Positions 1 to 8,418 of a DNA stretch of 64,000 nt are shown here, piece after piece (within the stretch, counting starts at the first letter, position 1; each line of letters opens with the position of its first letter). Where the stretch lies: positions 3,162,001-3,226,000 of the forward strand of contig NZ_LT670819.1 in the NCBI RefSeq assembly GCF_900129855.1, given 5' to 3'. A program made the translations under genes and the position numbers. Below the pieces are notes generated by a model. The model ran no database searches. It was not told the DNA's origin and was given only the letters and a program-made list of their open reading frames with translations. The stretch comes from Streptomyces sp. 3214.6. GTDB lineage: Bacteria > Actinomycetota > Actinomycetes > Streptomycetales > Streptomycetaceae.

Positions 1-174
1 GGTCGGGTTGGCGCCCTCCACCTTGAGGTGGACCTCGCAGCCCGTGCGCTCGGAGAGCACCTGCGCGGGCACGAGGGGCGTGCCGCCCTCGCGGAGGGAG
101 ACGACCGGCGTGCTGTCGGATACCGGCAGCCGGTCCCGGTACTCCTCGATGATTCCGCGCCACTGGTGGGTCAT
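1..174 (-). CDS. thrC: Threonine synthase, N-terminal part (runs off the left edge)
   Basis: Threonine synthase converts O-phosphohomoserine to threonine with PLP in the cytoplasm. Only the first 58 residues are in the window, starting [18 protein letters not shown] and containing the family pattern EGGTPLVPA...LKVEGANPT. The GANPTGSFKD PLP-lysine segment would follow just beyond the edge. The ATG lies 6 bases after the hom stop on the same strand, so the two are probably cotranscribed, and hom supplies homoserine for this step after phosphorylation. The identification rests on the N-terminus and the hom neighbour. Confidence 0.9.
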   Translation of the reverse strand, partial: MTHQWRGIIEEYRDRLPVSDSTPVVSLREGGTPLVPAQVLSERTGCEVHLKVEGANPT

Positions 175-180
175 TGCTGG

Positions 181-1479
181 TTACTCTCCTTCAACCCGCA
201 TGATGCTGGCGACACCCCGCACGGTGTCGAGCTTGCGCAACGCCTCGACGGTCCCGGTGAGGGAGGCGTCGGACGCGCGGTGGGTGACGACGACGAGGGA
301 GGCCTCGCCGTCGCCGTCTTGGCGTCCTTGCTGCCGCACGGTATCGATCGACACCCCGTGCTCGGCGAACACCGTGGCGACCTGGGCGAGAACGCCCGGT
401 TTGTCGGCGACGTCGAGGCTGATGTGATAGCGGGTGACGACATCGCCCATCGGCGACACCGGCAGGGCGGCATACGCCGACTCGCCGGGCCCCGTTGCCC
501 CGCTGAGCCGGTTGCGGCAGACGGCGACCAGGTCGCCGAGCACGGCGGAGGCGGTGGGAGCACCGCCGGCGCCGGGGCCGTAGAACATGAGCTGCCCGGC
601 CGCGTCCGACTCCACGAACACGGCGTTGTACGCGCCGCGCACGGAGGCGAGCGGATGGGTGAGCGGAATCATCGCCGGGTGCACGCGGGCCGTAACGGAC
701 CCTCCGTCGGCGGCCCGCTCACAGATGGCGAGCAGCTTTATGGTGCAGCCCATCGCCCTGGCGGAGGCGAAGTCGGCCGCGGTCACCTCGGTCATGCCCT
801 CGCGGTAGACGTCGTCGAGGCGCACGCGCGTGTGGAAGGCGATCCCGGCGAGGATGGCGGCCTTGGCGGCGGCGTCGAAGGCCTCGACATCGGCGGTGGG
901 GTCGGCCTCGGCGTAGCCCAGGGCGGTGGCCTCGTCGAGGGCCTCCTGGTATCCGGCGCCGGTGGAGTCCATCTTGTCGAGGATGAAATTGGTGGTGCCG
1001 TTGACGATCCCGAGCACCCGGTTGACCTTGTCCCCGGCGAGGGACTCGCGCAGCGGCCGGATCAGCGGGATGGCGCCGGCGACGGCGGCCTCGTAGTAGA
1101 GGTCCTCGCCGTGCTCCTCGGCGGCGGCGTGCAGCGCCGCGCCGTCCTGGGCGAGGAGCGCCTTGTTCGCCGAGACGACGGAGGCGCCGTACTCGAAGGC
1201 GGTCGTGATGAGCGTACGAGCGGGCTCGATGCCGCCGATGACCTCGACGACGACGTCGATGTCCCCGCGTTTGACGAGGGCGGTGGCGTCGGTGGTGACG
1301 AGGTCCGGGTCGATGCCGTCCCGGACCTTGGAGGGCCGCCGCACCGCGACGCCCGCAAGCTCCACCGGCGCCCCGATGCGCGCGGCGAGGTCGTCGGCGT
1401 GCGTCGTCATGATGCGCGCCACCTCTGAGCCGACCACTCCACAGCCCAGCAGCGCCACCTTCAGCGGACGCTTACGCAT
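181..1479 (-). CDS. hom: Homoserine dehydrogenase
   Basis: NAD(P)-dependent reduction of aspartate semialdehyde to homoserine, the branch point to threonine and methionine. The 432-residue product opens MRKRPLKVALLGCGVVGSEV, a Rossmann GxGxxG. The middle holds the homoserine dehydrogenase catalytic domain (GIVNGTTNFIL, then EADPTADVEAFDAAAK). The last 80 residues form an ACT domain (ISLDVADKPGVLAQVATVF), typical of threonine-feedback-regulated forms. The start at 1479 follows a GAGG ribosome site; upstream in-frame ATGs add only an Arg-rich tail. It is followed 6 bases later by thrC and sits downstream of lysA on the same strand. Confidence 0.96.
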   Translation of the reverse strand: MRKRPLKVALLGCGVVGSEVARIMTTHADDLAARIGAPVELAGVAVRRPSKVRDGIDPDLVTTDATALVKRGDIDVVVEVIGGIEPARTLITTAFEYGASVVSANKALLAQDGAALHAAAEEHGEDLYYEAAVAGAIPLIRPLRESLAGDKVNRVLGIVNGTTNFILDKMDSTGAGYQEALDEATALGYAEADPTADVEAFDAAAKAAILAGIAFHTRVRLDDVYREGMTEVTAADFASARAMGCTIKLLAICERAADGGSVTARVHPAMIPLTHPLASVRGAYNAVFVESDAAGQLMFYGPGAGGAPTASAVLGDLVAVCRNRLSGATGPGESAYAALPVSPMGDVVTRYHISLDVADKPGVLAQVATVFAEHGVSIDTVRQQGRQDGDGEASLVVVTHRASDASLTGTVEALRKLDTVRGVASIMRVEGE

Positions 1480-1741
1480 CATCCGACCTCGTTTCCTCAT
1501 ACCGTCTACGGTTGTTTCCGGTTGCCCCAGTCTCACTCACCGGACCGGACTTTCTGCCCATGGTCCGGATCGTGAGACGTCTATTTCATTTTCTCAGGGA
1601 CGGCAGACAGGAGATCTTCCGCCCTGTTCTTCCGCGTTCCCCTCCATGTTCCCTTCTGCGTCCCCGGCCGCAATCCTCGGCCGCAATCCGAGGCCGCAAC
1701 CCTCGTCCGCCGGTCCTTGTCCGTCGGTCCTTGTCCGCCGG
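1480..1741. promoter_or_regulatory. lysA-hom intergenic region with short tandem repeats
   Basis: This 262-bp gap separates lysA from hom and probably carries the hom-thrC promoter. No clear -10/-35 boxes are visible. Positions 1711-1738 hold two copies of a 14-bp unit (cggtccttgtccg plus t or c) next to further ccgcaa/ccggtc-type degenerate repeats. No convincing ORF is present. Confidence 0.4.
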
Positions 1742-3133
1742 TCAGCCGACGTCGAGGCGCAGCAGATCGTCCTCGGTCTCCCGCCGCACGATGACCCGCG
1801 ACTCCCCCTCGTGCACGGCCACCACCGGCGGCCGCAGCACATGGTTGTAGTTGCTGGCCATGGACCGGCAGTACGCGCCCGTGGCGGGCACGGCGATCAG
1901 GTCACCCGGTGCCAGGTCGGACGGCAGGAACGCGTCCTTGACCACGATGTCGCCGCTCTCACAGTGCTTGCCGACCACCCGGGCCAGCATCGGCGCCGCG
2001 TCGGAGACGCGGGAGACGAGGACGACGCTGTACTCGGCGTCGTACAGCGCAGTGCGGATGTTGTCCGACATGCCGCCGTCGACGGAGACATAGGTACGGA
2101 GCCCGTCGAGAGGCTTGATGGTGCCGACCTCGTAGAGCGTGAAAGCGGTGGGGCCGACGATGGCGCGGCCGGGCTCGACGGAGATACGGGGCGTGCGAAG
2201 GCGGGCCCCTTCACACTCGCGCGTGACGATCTCGGTGAGGGCCTTGGCGATCTCATGGGGCTCGCGCGGGTCGTCGTCGCTGGTGTAGGCGATCCCGAGG
2301 CCGCCGCCGAGGTCGATCTCGGGCAGTTCGACCCCGTGCTCGTCACGGATGTCCCTGAGCAGTCCGACCACCCGGTGCGCGGCGACCTCGAAGCCGGACA
2401 TGTCGAAGATCTGCGACCCGATGTGGGAGTGGATCCCGATGAGCTCGAGCCCGTCGAGCTGGAGCGCGCGGCGCACGGCTTCGGCGGCCTGTCCCCCGGC
2501 CAGCGGAATCCCGAACTTCTGGTCCTCGTGGGCGGTGGCGATGAACTCGTGCGTGTGCGCCTCGACGCCGACGGTGATCCGGATCTGAACCCGCTGCCGC
2601 TTCCCGAGAGACTGCGCGATGTGGGCGACCCGCACGATCTCCTGGAACGAGTCGAGAACGATCCGCCCGACCCCGGCGTCGACGGCCCGGTGGATCTCGT
2701 CCGTGGACTTGTTGTTGCCGTGGAAGGCGATGCGGTCGGCGGGCATACCGGCGGAGAGGGCGGTGGCCAGCTCGCCGCCGGAACAGACGTCGAGGTTGAG
2801 CCCCTCCTCGTGCAGCCACCGCACGACGGCCCGGGACAGGAACGCCTTGCCGGCGTAGAAGACGTCGGCGTCGGCCCCGAAGGCGGTACGCCAGGCACGG
2901 GCCCGGTCCCGGAAGTCCGCCTCGTCGAGGATGTAGGCCGGGGTGCCGTGCTGCTCGGCGAGGGACTTGACGTCTACCCCGCCGACGGTGACGACACCGT
3001 CGGTGTCGCGCGTGACCGTCCGCGCCCACACCTTGGCGTCGAGGGCGTTGAGGTCGGTGGGCGGAGCGGAATAGTGCCCCTCGGGAAGGACGTCGGCGTG
3101 ACGGGGCCCGGCGGGGTGGGCGGAACGGCTCAT
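1742..3133 (-). CDS. lysA: Diaminopimelate decarboxylase
   Basis: Last step of lysine synthesis: decarboxylates meso-diaminopimelate with PLP. The 463 residues match the family length. The PLP lysine is in DVFYAGKAFLSRAVVRWL near residue 95. The alanine-racemase-like barrel follows (ELIGIHSHIGSQI, EIDLGGGLGIAY), with the C-terminal beta domain containing EPGRAIVGPTAFTLYEVG and the substrate segment GAYCRSMASNYN. The ATG is 20 bases after the nrtL stop, so nrtL-lysA is probably one transcript. Lysine and threonine genes side by side are usual in Streptomyces. Confidence 0.96.
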   Translation of the reverse strand: MSRSAHPAGPRHADVLPEGHYSAPPTDLNALDAKVWARTVTRDTDGVVTVGGVDVKSLAEQHGTPAYILDEADFRDRARAWRTAFGADADVFYAGKAFLSRAVVRWLHEEGLNLDVCSGGELATALSAGMPADRIAFHGNNKSTDEIHRAVDAGVGRIVLDSFQEIVRVAHIAQSLGKRQRVQIRITVGVEAHTHEFIATAHEDQKFGIPLAGGQAAEAVRRALQLDGLELIGIHSHIGSQIFDMSGFEVAAHRVVGLLRDIRDEHGVELPEIDLGGGLGIAYTSDDDPREPHEIAKALTEIVTRECEGARLRTPRISVEPGRAIVGPTAFTLYEVGTIKPLDGLRTYVSVDGGMSDNIRTALYDAEYSVVLVSRVSDAAPMLARVVGKHCESGDIVVKDAFLPSDLAPGDLIAVPATGAYCRSMASNYNHVLRPPVVAVHEGESRVIVRRETEDDLLRLDVG

Positions 3134-3153
3134 GTCTTAAGTCTCTTCTTGGC

Positions 3154-4251
3154 TCAGAGGTGGTCGGGTGCGTCGATGCCGAGCAGGGACAGGCCGCCGG
3201 CCAGCACCGTCCCGGCGGCTTCGGCGAGCGCGAGCCGGGCACGGTGGGCGGCCAAGGGTTTCTCGTCACCACGGGGAAGGACGCTGGGAAGCAGGACGAG
3301 CGTGGCGTCGGCGAGGGCCAGCAGGTGACGGGTGAGACGGGAGGGGGCACCGGGGTCAAGGGCCGACGACGCCGGCAATCCCGGCGTTCCCGGCGTTCCC
3401 GGCGTTCCCGGCGTTCCCGGCGTTCCCGACTGGTGCGGGGGGCTCGGGGAGCTCGGACGGCTCGGGAGCCTGACGGTGGTAGCAAGGATGCGGGGGTGAT
3501 CCGCGAGCAGAGCGACGAGGTCGTCGACGGCCACCGCGTCCACCCCGTCCAGTGGACCGGGCTGCCCGGTGAAGCCGAGATCGGCGGCGTTACGGCTGAC
3601 GGCCCGGGTGCGGGCGTGGGCGTAACGGACCCGGAAGAGGGGGTTGCCCTCACGCTGGACCAGATGGTCGGCGGTGATCCTGGGTCGATCGTGCGGGGCG
3701 GGGTGGAGCAGCGCCCACCGCGCGGCGTCGAGACCGAGTGGAGCGGGATCCTCGGGAGCGGGGACCGGCCGCAGGGTGACGGGCTCGCCGTGCCCGATGT
3801 CGACGCGGCCGCCCTGCGCCCCGATGATCCGCCCGAGCGCGTCGGCGATGACCTCGGCCCGCACCTCGTACGGCACCCGCACCGCGAAAACCTGCCCGGC
3901 GAGGCGGTCGGTGTGCCCGTACCGCAGACCTTCGAGCTGAATCCGCCGGACGAGGGCGGAGGCGGCGGAACCGTCGAGGCTGATGTTGAGGAACCCGGGC
4001 CCGGTGATCTCGACCCCGGCAACGCCTTCGGCCCGGGCCAGATACCGCCGAAGCACCTCGGCAACCCGAAGCGGTGGCCGCCCGGCCGGCCGGGCGAGCT
4101 GCAGAGCGATGTTGGTGGCGTAGTCCCCCCGCCCCCCGGGCCCCGGCGGCGTGACCACGGCCCGCTCCGGAACGCCCACGCTGAGCTCTCCGTCCTCCAC
4201 AGCACAACGCACCGCGCGCAGCACGGTACGGGAGAGCTCGACGGGAGTCAC
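3154..4251 (-). CDS. nrtL: ArgS-related anticodon-binding protein NrtL
   Basis: A 365-residue arginyl-tRNA-synthetase relative without the catalytic domain. The N-terminal part looks like the ArgS additional (Add1) domain (residues about 1-90, ending GVEITGPGFLNISLD). The C-terminal part looks like a DALR anticodon-binding domain (LTRHLLALADATLVLLPSVLP...ARLALAEAAGTVLAGGLSLLGI). HIGH and KMSKS motifs are absent, so it should not charge tRNA; its role is unknown. The GTG at 4251 is chosen because upstream codons give low-complexity Cys/Pro sequence. A run of Gly-Thr-Pro repeats lies in a linker near residues 275-290. The name is from memory of the actinomycete family. Confidence 0.75.
   Translation of the reverse strand: MTPVELSRTVLRAVRCAVEDGELSVGVPERAVVTPPGPGGRGDYATNIALQLARPAGRPPLRVAEVLRRYLARAEGVAGVEITGPGFLNISLDGSAASALVRRIQLEGLRYGHTDRLAGQVFAVRVPYEVRAEVIADALGRIIGAQGGRVDIGHGEPVTLRPVPAPEDPAPLGLDAARWALLHPAPHDRPRITADHLVQREGNPLFRVRYAHARTRAVSRNAADLGFTGQPGPLDGVDAVAVDDLVALLADHPRILATTVRLPSRPSSPSPPHQSGTPGTPGTPGTPGTPGLPASSALDPGAPSRLTRHLLALADATLVLLPSVLPRGDEKPLAAHRARLALAEAAGTVLAGGLSLLGIDAPDHL
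3382..3426. repeat. Five perfect 9-bp tandem repeats inside nrtL
   Basis: The unit cggcgttcc occurs five times head to tail. On the coding (minus) strand each unit adds an in-frame Gly-Thr-Pro, so copy-number change would lengthen or shorten a linker without a frameshift. Confidence 0.9.
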
Positions 4252-4560
4252 GGGACAAGCGTAGGGGAGGAGGGGGGCGGGTAGGCGAGCAGGTTTGGAC
4301 AGGTCCCGGCATGTGGACGCAGGGGGCGAGGGCGGCGGAGCAGGCCGAGGTCGGGCCCTACACATCTCCGGGCTGCCTCCGGCACATCGCCGACAGAGGA
4401 AGCAGACATGGAGCAGCGGGAGCGAGGGAGCAGACAGGGGGCAGAGGGAGCAGACAGGGGGCAAAGAGAGGGCAGACGGCGGAGTCGAATCCCTCTCTCG
4501 GCCTGCTCCCGGCCCTACGGGCAGGGAGGCTCCATCCGGTGCCCCACGGGCAGGACAGTG

Positions 4561-5067
4561 CTACTCGGCCGCAGACCCAGCGCCCGGCACGCCGCCTTTC
4601 CCCGCACCCACGCCCTCCCCCGCTCCCAGCACAGGCCCGATCCCCAGACCCAACCCCAGATCCACCCCAGCCCCACTTCCGCCGTCCCCCTTCCTCCGCT
4701 CCATCAACTCCCGTACGACGGAGACGAGTTCGGTGGGCTCGAAAGGCTTGGCGAGAAAGGCGTCGACGCCGACTTCGAGGCCGGCCTCGACCTCGTACTG
4801 CGTACAGGCGCTGATGATGACAAGGGGAAGATCTCGCGTCCGCGGATCGGCACGCAACCGAGCGGCGGTGCGCAGCCCGTCCAACCGGGGCATGACGACA
4901 TCGAGGGTCACGAGATCGGGCTGCACCTGATGAACGACTTCCAGACACTCGGCACCATCGGACGCGGTCACGACCTCGATGCCCTCCAGCTCGAGATTGA
5001 CCCTGATCAGCTGCCGGATGACCTTGTTGTCGTCCACAACAAGCACCCGGCCCGACGCGCCTGGCAC
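4561..5067 (-). CDS. Single-domain response regulator with Gly-rich tail
   Basis: A CheY-like receiver: RVLVVDDNKVIRQL supplies the acidic pair, LVTLDVVMPRLDG the phosphoacceptor Asp, and FLAKPFEP the conserved Lys. No DNA-binding domain follows; residues from about 130 on are a Gly/Val/Leu-rich tail. The GTG at 5067 (VPGASGRVLVVDDN) is chosen because the fold begins there; an upstream in-frame GTG at 5121 would add 18 residues. No histidine kinase is nearby, so its partner is not visible. The stretch 4252-4560 between it and nrtL holds tandem copies of a gagcagacagggggca-type repeat (about 4411-4465) and no gene. Confidence 0.85.
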   Translation of the reverse strand: MPGASGRVLVVDDNKVIRQLIRVNLELEGIEVVTASDGAECLEVVHQVQPDLVTLDVVMPRLDGLRTAARLRADPRTRDLPLVIISACTQYEVEAGLEVGVDAFLAKPFEPTELVSVVRELMERRKGDGGSGAGVDLGLGLGIGPVLGAGEGVGAGKGGVPGAGSAAE

Positions 5068-5226
5068 AACTCGAGAGTAGGTCGGGACCGGCCACCGCGT
5101 CCGGGTTTTCGCCACTTCCACCCCGTCCGGGCGACCCCCACCCCCACGGAAACCCGTTCATGAACACCCCGGGCAAGCTGGTAGTGTTCTACCCGTCGCC
5201 GCGAGCAACACCATCGCAACCGACAC

Positions 5227-5298
5227 GCCCCCGTAGCTCAGGGGATAGAGCAACGGCCTCCGGAGCCGTGTGCGCAGGTTCGAATCCTGCCGGGGGCA
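5227..5298 (+). tRNA. tRNA-Arg (anticodon CCG)
   Basis: A 72-nt cloverleaf folds by eye: acceptor gcccccg/cgggggc, D stem gctc/gagc, anticodon stem acggc/gccgt around loop ctCCGga, and T stem gcagg/cctgc around ttcgaat. CCA is not encoded. The gene is intact and its 3' half is the integration site of the neighbouring element, which restores it on insertion. Confidence 0.97.
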
Positions 5299-5299
5299 C
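5257..5299 (+). other. attL: 43-bp tRNA-Arg 3' half, left end of the first element
   Basis: Positions 5257-5299 are identical over 43 bp to 26932-26974. The match begins in the anticodon loop and ends one base after the tRNA; the flanks differ on both sides. This is the usual signature of tyrosine-recombinase integration into a tRNA gene. Confidence 0.93.
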
Positions 5300-5316
5300 C
5301 CTGTATGAGGTGCCCA

Positions 5317-5356
5317 AAGACCCCGTCACCAGCGGAAACGCTGAGGGTGGGGTCTT
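5317..5356. terminator. Hairpin after tRNA-Arg
   Basis: aagacccc (5317-5324) pairs with ggggtctt (5349-5356), with further partial pairing inside. It stands 19 bases past the tRNA and probably ends its transcript. Confidence 0.6.
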
Positions 5357-5463
5357 CGCGTATGTGCAGGCGGATGCAGCCTGAAGCGGGCGTATGTCGG
5401 GGCTCGTGGACGAGGCGTGGACGGGATCTTGAGGCATCGCCGCAGGTGAGACCCCGAAACGAC

Positions 5464-5493
5464 GAGGCCCCTGGACGGGACGCCAGGGGCCTC
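5464..5493. terminator. Hairpin gaggcccctgg/ccaggggcctc, first copy
   Basis: An 11-bp perfect stem with an 8-nt loop, just past the stop of the minus-strand ORF ending at 5510. A near-identical hairpin lies at 6808-6837 past the intact integrase, suggesting duplication of an integrase-end segment. Confidence 0.75.
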
Positions 5494-5509
5494 ACGCATA
5501 GCTCTGTGT

Positions 5510-5854
5510 TCAAGCTTGGATCTCTCGAACCAGAGTGTTGTCTCCTTCGTAGAGCTCCAGGAAGTACCTCATGCCGAAGCGGTGGAGTACGTCTGCGAGC
5601 TCATCCACACGTTGCGGGTCGACGACACCGTTCAGTAGAACTTCTGAGCCTTCGATCGGGTCGACCTCTACCCGGCACCAACTCGTTTCGAGCTCGTAGC
5701 CGTGCCAGGAAGACGATCTCGACGTCCAGCCGGCCCGCACGAAGTGTTGGGCCACAACCGAGGTGTCCCGGCAACCGCGCAGGATGCCGCATACGTTGTT
5801 GCCGACCTCCACCCACTCAGGATCGAGCTCTGGGCCGTCCTCGGATGTGTCCAC
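5510..5854 (-). CDS. Hypothetical protein, 114 aa
   Basis: Not recognised. An acidic soluble protein (VDTSEDGPELDPEWVEVGNNVCGIL...GMRYFLELYEGDNTLVREIQA) with no signal peptide or membrane segment. GTG at 5854 is preferred over 5890 because the longer form overlaps the integrase remnant; no strong ribosome site supports either. Its size, acidity and position beside another small acidic protein in an element end could suit an immunity or accessory protein, but nothing proves it. Confidence 0.5.
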   Translation of the reverse strand: MDTSEDGPELDPEWVEVGNNVCGILRGCRDTSVVAQHFVRAGWTSRSSSWHGYELETSWCRVEVDPIEGSEVLLNGVVDPQRVDELADVLHRFGMRYFLELYEGDNTLVREIQA

Positions 5855-5886
5855 GCGGGAAGTATGAAACACCGGGGCACACGCGA

Positions 5887-6003
5887 TCACTCGTTTTCAC
5901 GAAGCAAGTCCTCGATACGCCGGTTGGCGACGCCCTGCCGTCCGTCGAGGCACTTCGCGTTGCGGGACAGCAGGACCTCGACTCCTTTGCCGACACGCTC
6001 GGT
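5887..6003 (-). pseudogene. C-terminal remnant of a second tyrosine integrase
   Basis: Translated on the minus strand this reads ERVGKGVEVLLSRNAKCL then DGRQGVANRRIEDLLRENE and stop. It is nearly identical to the end of the intact integrase (LLTRYAKCLDGRQDVANRRIEDLLREYE). The catalytic Tyr has become Asn and everything upstream is missing, so it is dead. It marks a former related element at the same tRNA. Confidence 0.88.
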
Positions 6004-6125
6004 GTGGACGGGATCTTGGGGCATGCCGCAGGTGAGTCGTGCACTCTGCAGATCTCAGGTTCGGTGCGACTGTCACCCGCCGGGCGGAGAACGGAAGTGT
6101 CAGAGGTGTGCGCTTGGATGAGCAG

Positions 6126-6791
6126 GTGACCATTCATGATGTTGCTCGGCAACTGCCCGAGATAGCAGTACTTCGCGAGCACTGCCGTTCCATGGCCATC
6201 CTGGAGGCGGTCCTCAGCCCTGAGTGGGAGGGCCGCTACCACTCCTTCAACGACCATTGGTCCGAGGAGGAGTCGATGGCCTCGATGCGGAACGGATCGG
6301 GCGACGAGTACTCAATCGTCTTCTCGGCCGCTGGAGCCTACGTCCGTGGATTCGATCACGAATCACCTATGAGCCCCTACGCAGAGGACGGCCCATGGCC
6401 CGGAGTGCTCGATGAGGTTCCCGACGTCTTCCGGCCCTGCGTTGAGGAGCCCGCGTTCTCGGATGAGGACGGGATGCCTACCGTCACTGCGTGTACGTGG
6501 CGAGAGACGGGAGACAGTGGGTGGAAAGCCGGATCGATCGACTTTCCCCACAGGGCAAATGAAGACCCGGACGGTTCCGGGTACCTCTTCCAACTACTGT
6601 TGGATCGCTCGCCAGAGTCGTTTCAGCAGTGGGCCGAGGACTACTACGAGGTCCCGGTGGACTTGGGGGCCGTTCGTCACATCTTTTCTTCGCGTCCTCT
6701 GACCGAAGGAGTGATCAACGCGTTGAACTCAGAGATCGCCCTGGCCGACCTCGTGCAGGACGTTGCGGACATTGGCTATCCGACGAGCTGA
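6126..6791 (+). CDS. Conserved actinomycete hypothetical protein, 221 aa
   Basis: The product begins VTIHDVARQLPEIAVLREHCRSM and contains MASMRNGSGDEYSIVFS and GFDHESPMSPY, motifs I recall from a widespread uncharacterised Streptomyces family. It is soluble, acidic, has no signal peptide, and ends DLVQDVADIGYP. GTG at 6126 matches the family N-terminus; the longer in-frame extension reads into integrase-remnant DNA. Function unknown. It converges on the integrase, sharing the hairpin at 6808-6837. Confidence 0.75.
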   Translation: MTIHDVARQLPEIAVLREHCRSMAILEAVLSPEWEGRYHSFNDHWSEEESMASMRNGSGDEYSIVFSAAGAYVRGFDHESPMSPYAEDGPWPGVLDEVPDVFRPCVEEPAFSDEDGMPTVTACTWRETGDSGWKAGSIDFPHRANEDPDGSGYLFQLLLDRSPESFQQWAEDYYEVPVDLGAVRHIFSSRPLTEGVINALNSEIALADLVQDVADIGYPTS

Positions 6792-6807
6792 GACGTTCAG
6801 CAACGAA

Positions 6808-6837
6808 GAGGCCCCTGGACGCGATGCCAGGGGCCTC
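6808..6837. terminator. Bidirectional terminator between the 6126 gene and the integrase
   Basis: gaggcccctgg (6808-6818) pairs perfectly with ccaggggcctc (6827-6837) across an 8-nt loop, between convergent stop codons at 6791 and 6854. Confidence 0.85.
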
Positions 6838-6853
6838 GGATGCGGGCAGGGTG

Positions 6854-8227
6854 TCACTCGTACTCGCGAAGCAGGTCCTCAATCCGCCGGTTGGCGACGT
6901 CTTGCCGTCCGTCGAGGCACTTCGCGTAGCGGGTCAGCAGAACCTCGACGCTGTTGCCCGCTCGCTCGGCGACCTCGGTGGGGTCCACACCCGCGTTAAG
7001 CCACGTCGACAGCGCCGAGTGCCGAAGGTCGTACGGTCGACTCGCGAGCGGCGAAGCTGCGACGGCCGGCGGCAGCGCGAGGAACCGAGCCTCCTGCCAG
7101 ACGCGGTAGTACGTCGAGGACGGAACGACGGATCCCTTCTCACTGAAGAAGAGCCGCCCGTCGTCCGCTGTGCCAAAGGTGGCCAGGTGCTCGCGAAACT
7201 TGGCGACGAGGTGAGGCGGGATAGGCACTCGCCTAACGTCCTCGGTTGGCCGGTTCTTGAGCCCGCGGTCGTCATGGGTCTCCCCCGAGTCGGTCCACTG
7301 CTTACCGACCGACGGGCGAGTCCGGTGGAGCAGAGCCGAACCCCATCCCTGCTCGGGGAGGACCAGATCCGTCTCAACAAGGCCGACCGCCTCAGCCGGC
7401 CGGAGACCGCCGAAGTACATGGCAGCGAACAGCCCCACGAGGCGCCGACCACGAGCGCGCCGGTAACCGCCCACGTAGGAAACGGCCGCCAGGAGATTAC
7501 GAGCCTGCTCCGGGTTGGCGACAACGCGGGGATCCACCTGGCTGGACACCTTCGGCTTCTGCCAGCGGACAGCCGTGATCGGGTTCTCGCGCAGCTCCCC
7601 CAGGTCGACGGCGTAGTTCGCAGCGTTGACAAGCGTCCGGCGCTTACGCCGTACCGTTTCGGCGGCGGCTGCTGCGCCGTCGAGCTTGAGTTTCAGCGAG
7701 TCGAGCACTGCACGGGCCGTCGCGGGTTCGGCGAGATCGGCGAGCGGGCGAGATGCCTTGGACACCCAGTGAAGGACGTTCCGCACGTCGTCCGGGACTT
7801 CCCGGTCGTTGGGCCCCGGCAGCACGAAGGCCCAGTTGCGGAGCGCTTTGCGCAAGGCCTCGTCGGACGGCCGTCCAGCGCGCTCGTCGAGGAGTTCCAC
7901 CGTCACGCTGGTGAGCGATTCGTTGATGCCGTCCCGCGTGTTGGGTGCGGCGTGGGGCCACTTCATCGCGAGGTACCTGAGGGCGAAGTCGTACCAGGAC
8001 ACGGCCGACTTCTGCTCTTCCATGGTGCCAGGGAGGCCGGACTCCGTGTCGAATTCCTCGCCCTCACGCATCGCGCGCATGAGCTTCGAGCGGTAGTGAT
8101 CAGCGAGCGCCTTGGTGCGGAAGGAGTCGGAGAAGACATTTCCGGCCACCGACCAGCGGACACCGTAGGAAGGTGTCTTGGTACCGCGGTTACGTACGCC
8201 CCAGACCTTCACGTCGAGTGACTTCAC
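6854..8227 (-). CDS. int: Tyrosine recombinase (AICE integrase)
   Basis: Site-specific recombinase catalysing integration at and excision from the tRNA-Arg attB. The 457 residues contain an N-terminal SAM-like DNA-binding part, then the catalytic domain with Arg in GLRPAEAVGL, the H-x-x-R box DLRHSALSTWLN, and the nucleophile Tyr in LLTRYAKCLD near the C-terminus. The GTG at 8227 overlaps the xis stop as GTGA, so the two are translationally coupled; the upstream extension is a shadow. It lies 1.6 kb from attL, a normal position for this class. Confidence 0.94.
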   Translation of the reverse strand: MKSLDVKVWGVRNRGTKTPSYGVRWSVAGNVFSDSFRTKALADHYRSKLMRAMREGEEFDTESGLPGTMEEQKSAVSWYDFALRYLAMKWPHAAPNTRDGINESLTSVTVELLDERAGRPSDEALRKALRNWAFVLPGPNDREVPDDVRNVLHWVSKASRPLADLAEPATARAVLDSLKLKLDGAAAAAETVRRKRRTLVNAANYAVDLGELRENPITAVRWQKPKVSSQVDPRVVANPEQARNLLAAVSYVGGYRRARGRRLVGLFAAMYFGGLRPAEAVGLVETDLVLPEQGWGSALLHRTRPSVGKQWTDSGETHDDRGLKNRPTEDVRRVPIPPHLVAKFREHLATFGTADDGRLFFSEKGSVVPSSTYYRVWQEARFLALPPAVAASPLASRPYDLRHSALSTWLNAGVDPTEVAERAGNSVEVLLTRYAKCLDGRQDVANRRIEDLLREYE

Positions 8228-8418
8228 GCCGCTGCCTCCAACTGCCGCAGCCACGTGGCGAAGTCACTCCGCCACACCCGGAGCTCCCCGTTGGGCAGCT
8301 TGAACGCGGCTGGCCCGTATCCCAACTCGCGCCAGCGGTAGAAGGTGCGACGGGAGACTCCGCCCAACTCGGTGAGGATCTGCGGGACAGTCATCAGTTC
8401 GTCTCGTCGGCGGTCCAC
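8224..8418 (-). CDS. xis: Excisionase, helix-turn-helix (MerR/Xis-like)
   Basis: A 64-residue winged-helix protein: TVPQILTELGGVSRRTFYRWRELG is the recognition segment and LPNGELRVWRSDFATWL the wing. Such proteins bend att DNA and bias the integrase toward excision. The GTG at 8418 is chosen by alignment with the second element's Xis (MAKSRDEMLTIPQV); a start at ATG 8394 (MTVPQIL) would overlap the repSA stop as TGATG. The repSA-xis-int order with overlapping ends shows one operon. Confidence 0.88.
   Translation of the reverse strand: MDRRRDELMTVPQILTELGGVSRRTFYRWRELGYGPAAFKLPNGELRVWRSDFATWLRQLEAAA

Noticed and set aside
28..1428. Long open frame opposite hom and similar long frames opposite other genes
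   Set aside because: Mirror frames of high-GC coding sequence: Gly/Arg/His-rich, no ribosome site, no recognisable motif. The minus-strand gene is certain.
4552..4930. Plus-strand frames of 167-251 aa around the response regulator
   Set aside because: Opposite-strand shadows; Pro/Arg-rich and without a start context, whereas the receiver domain on the minus strand is unmistakable.
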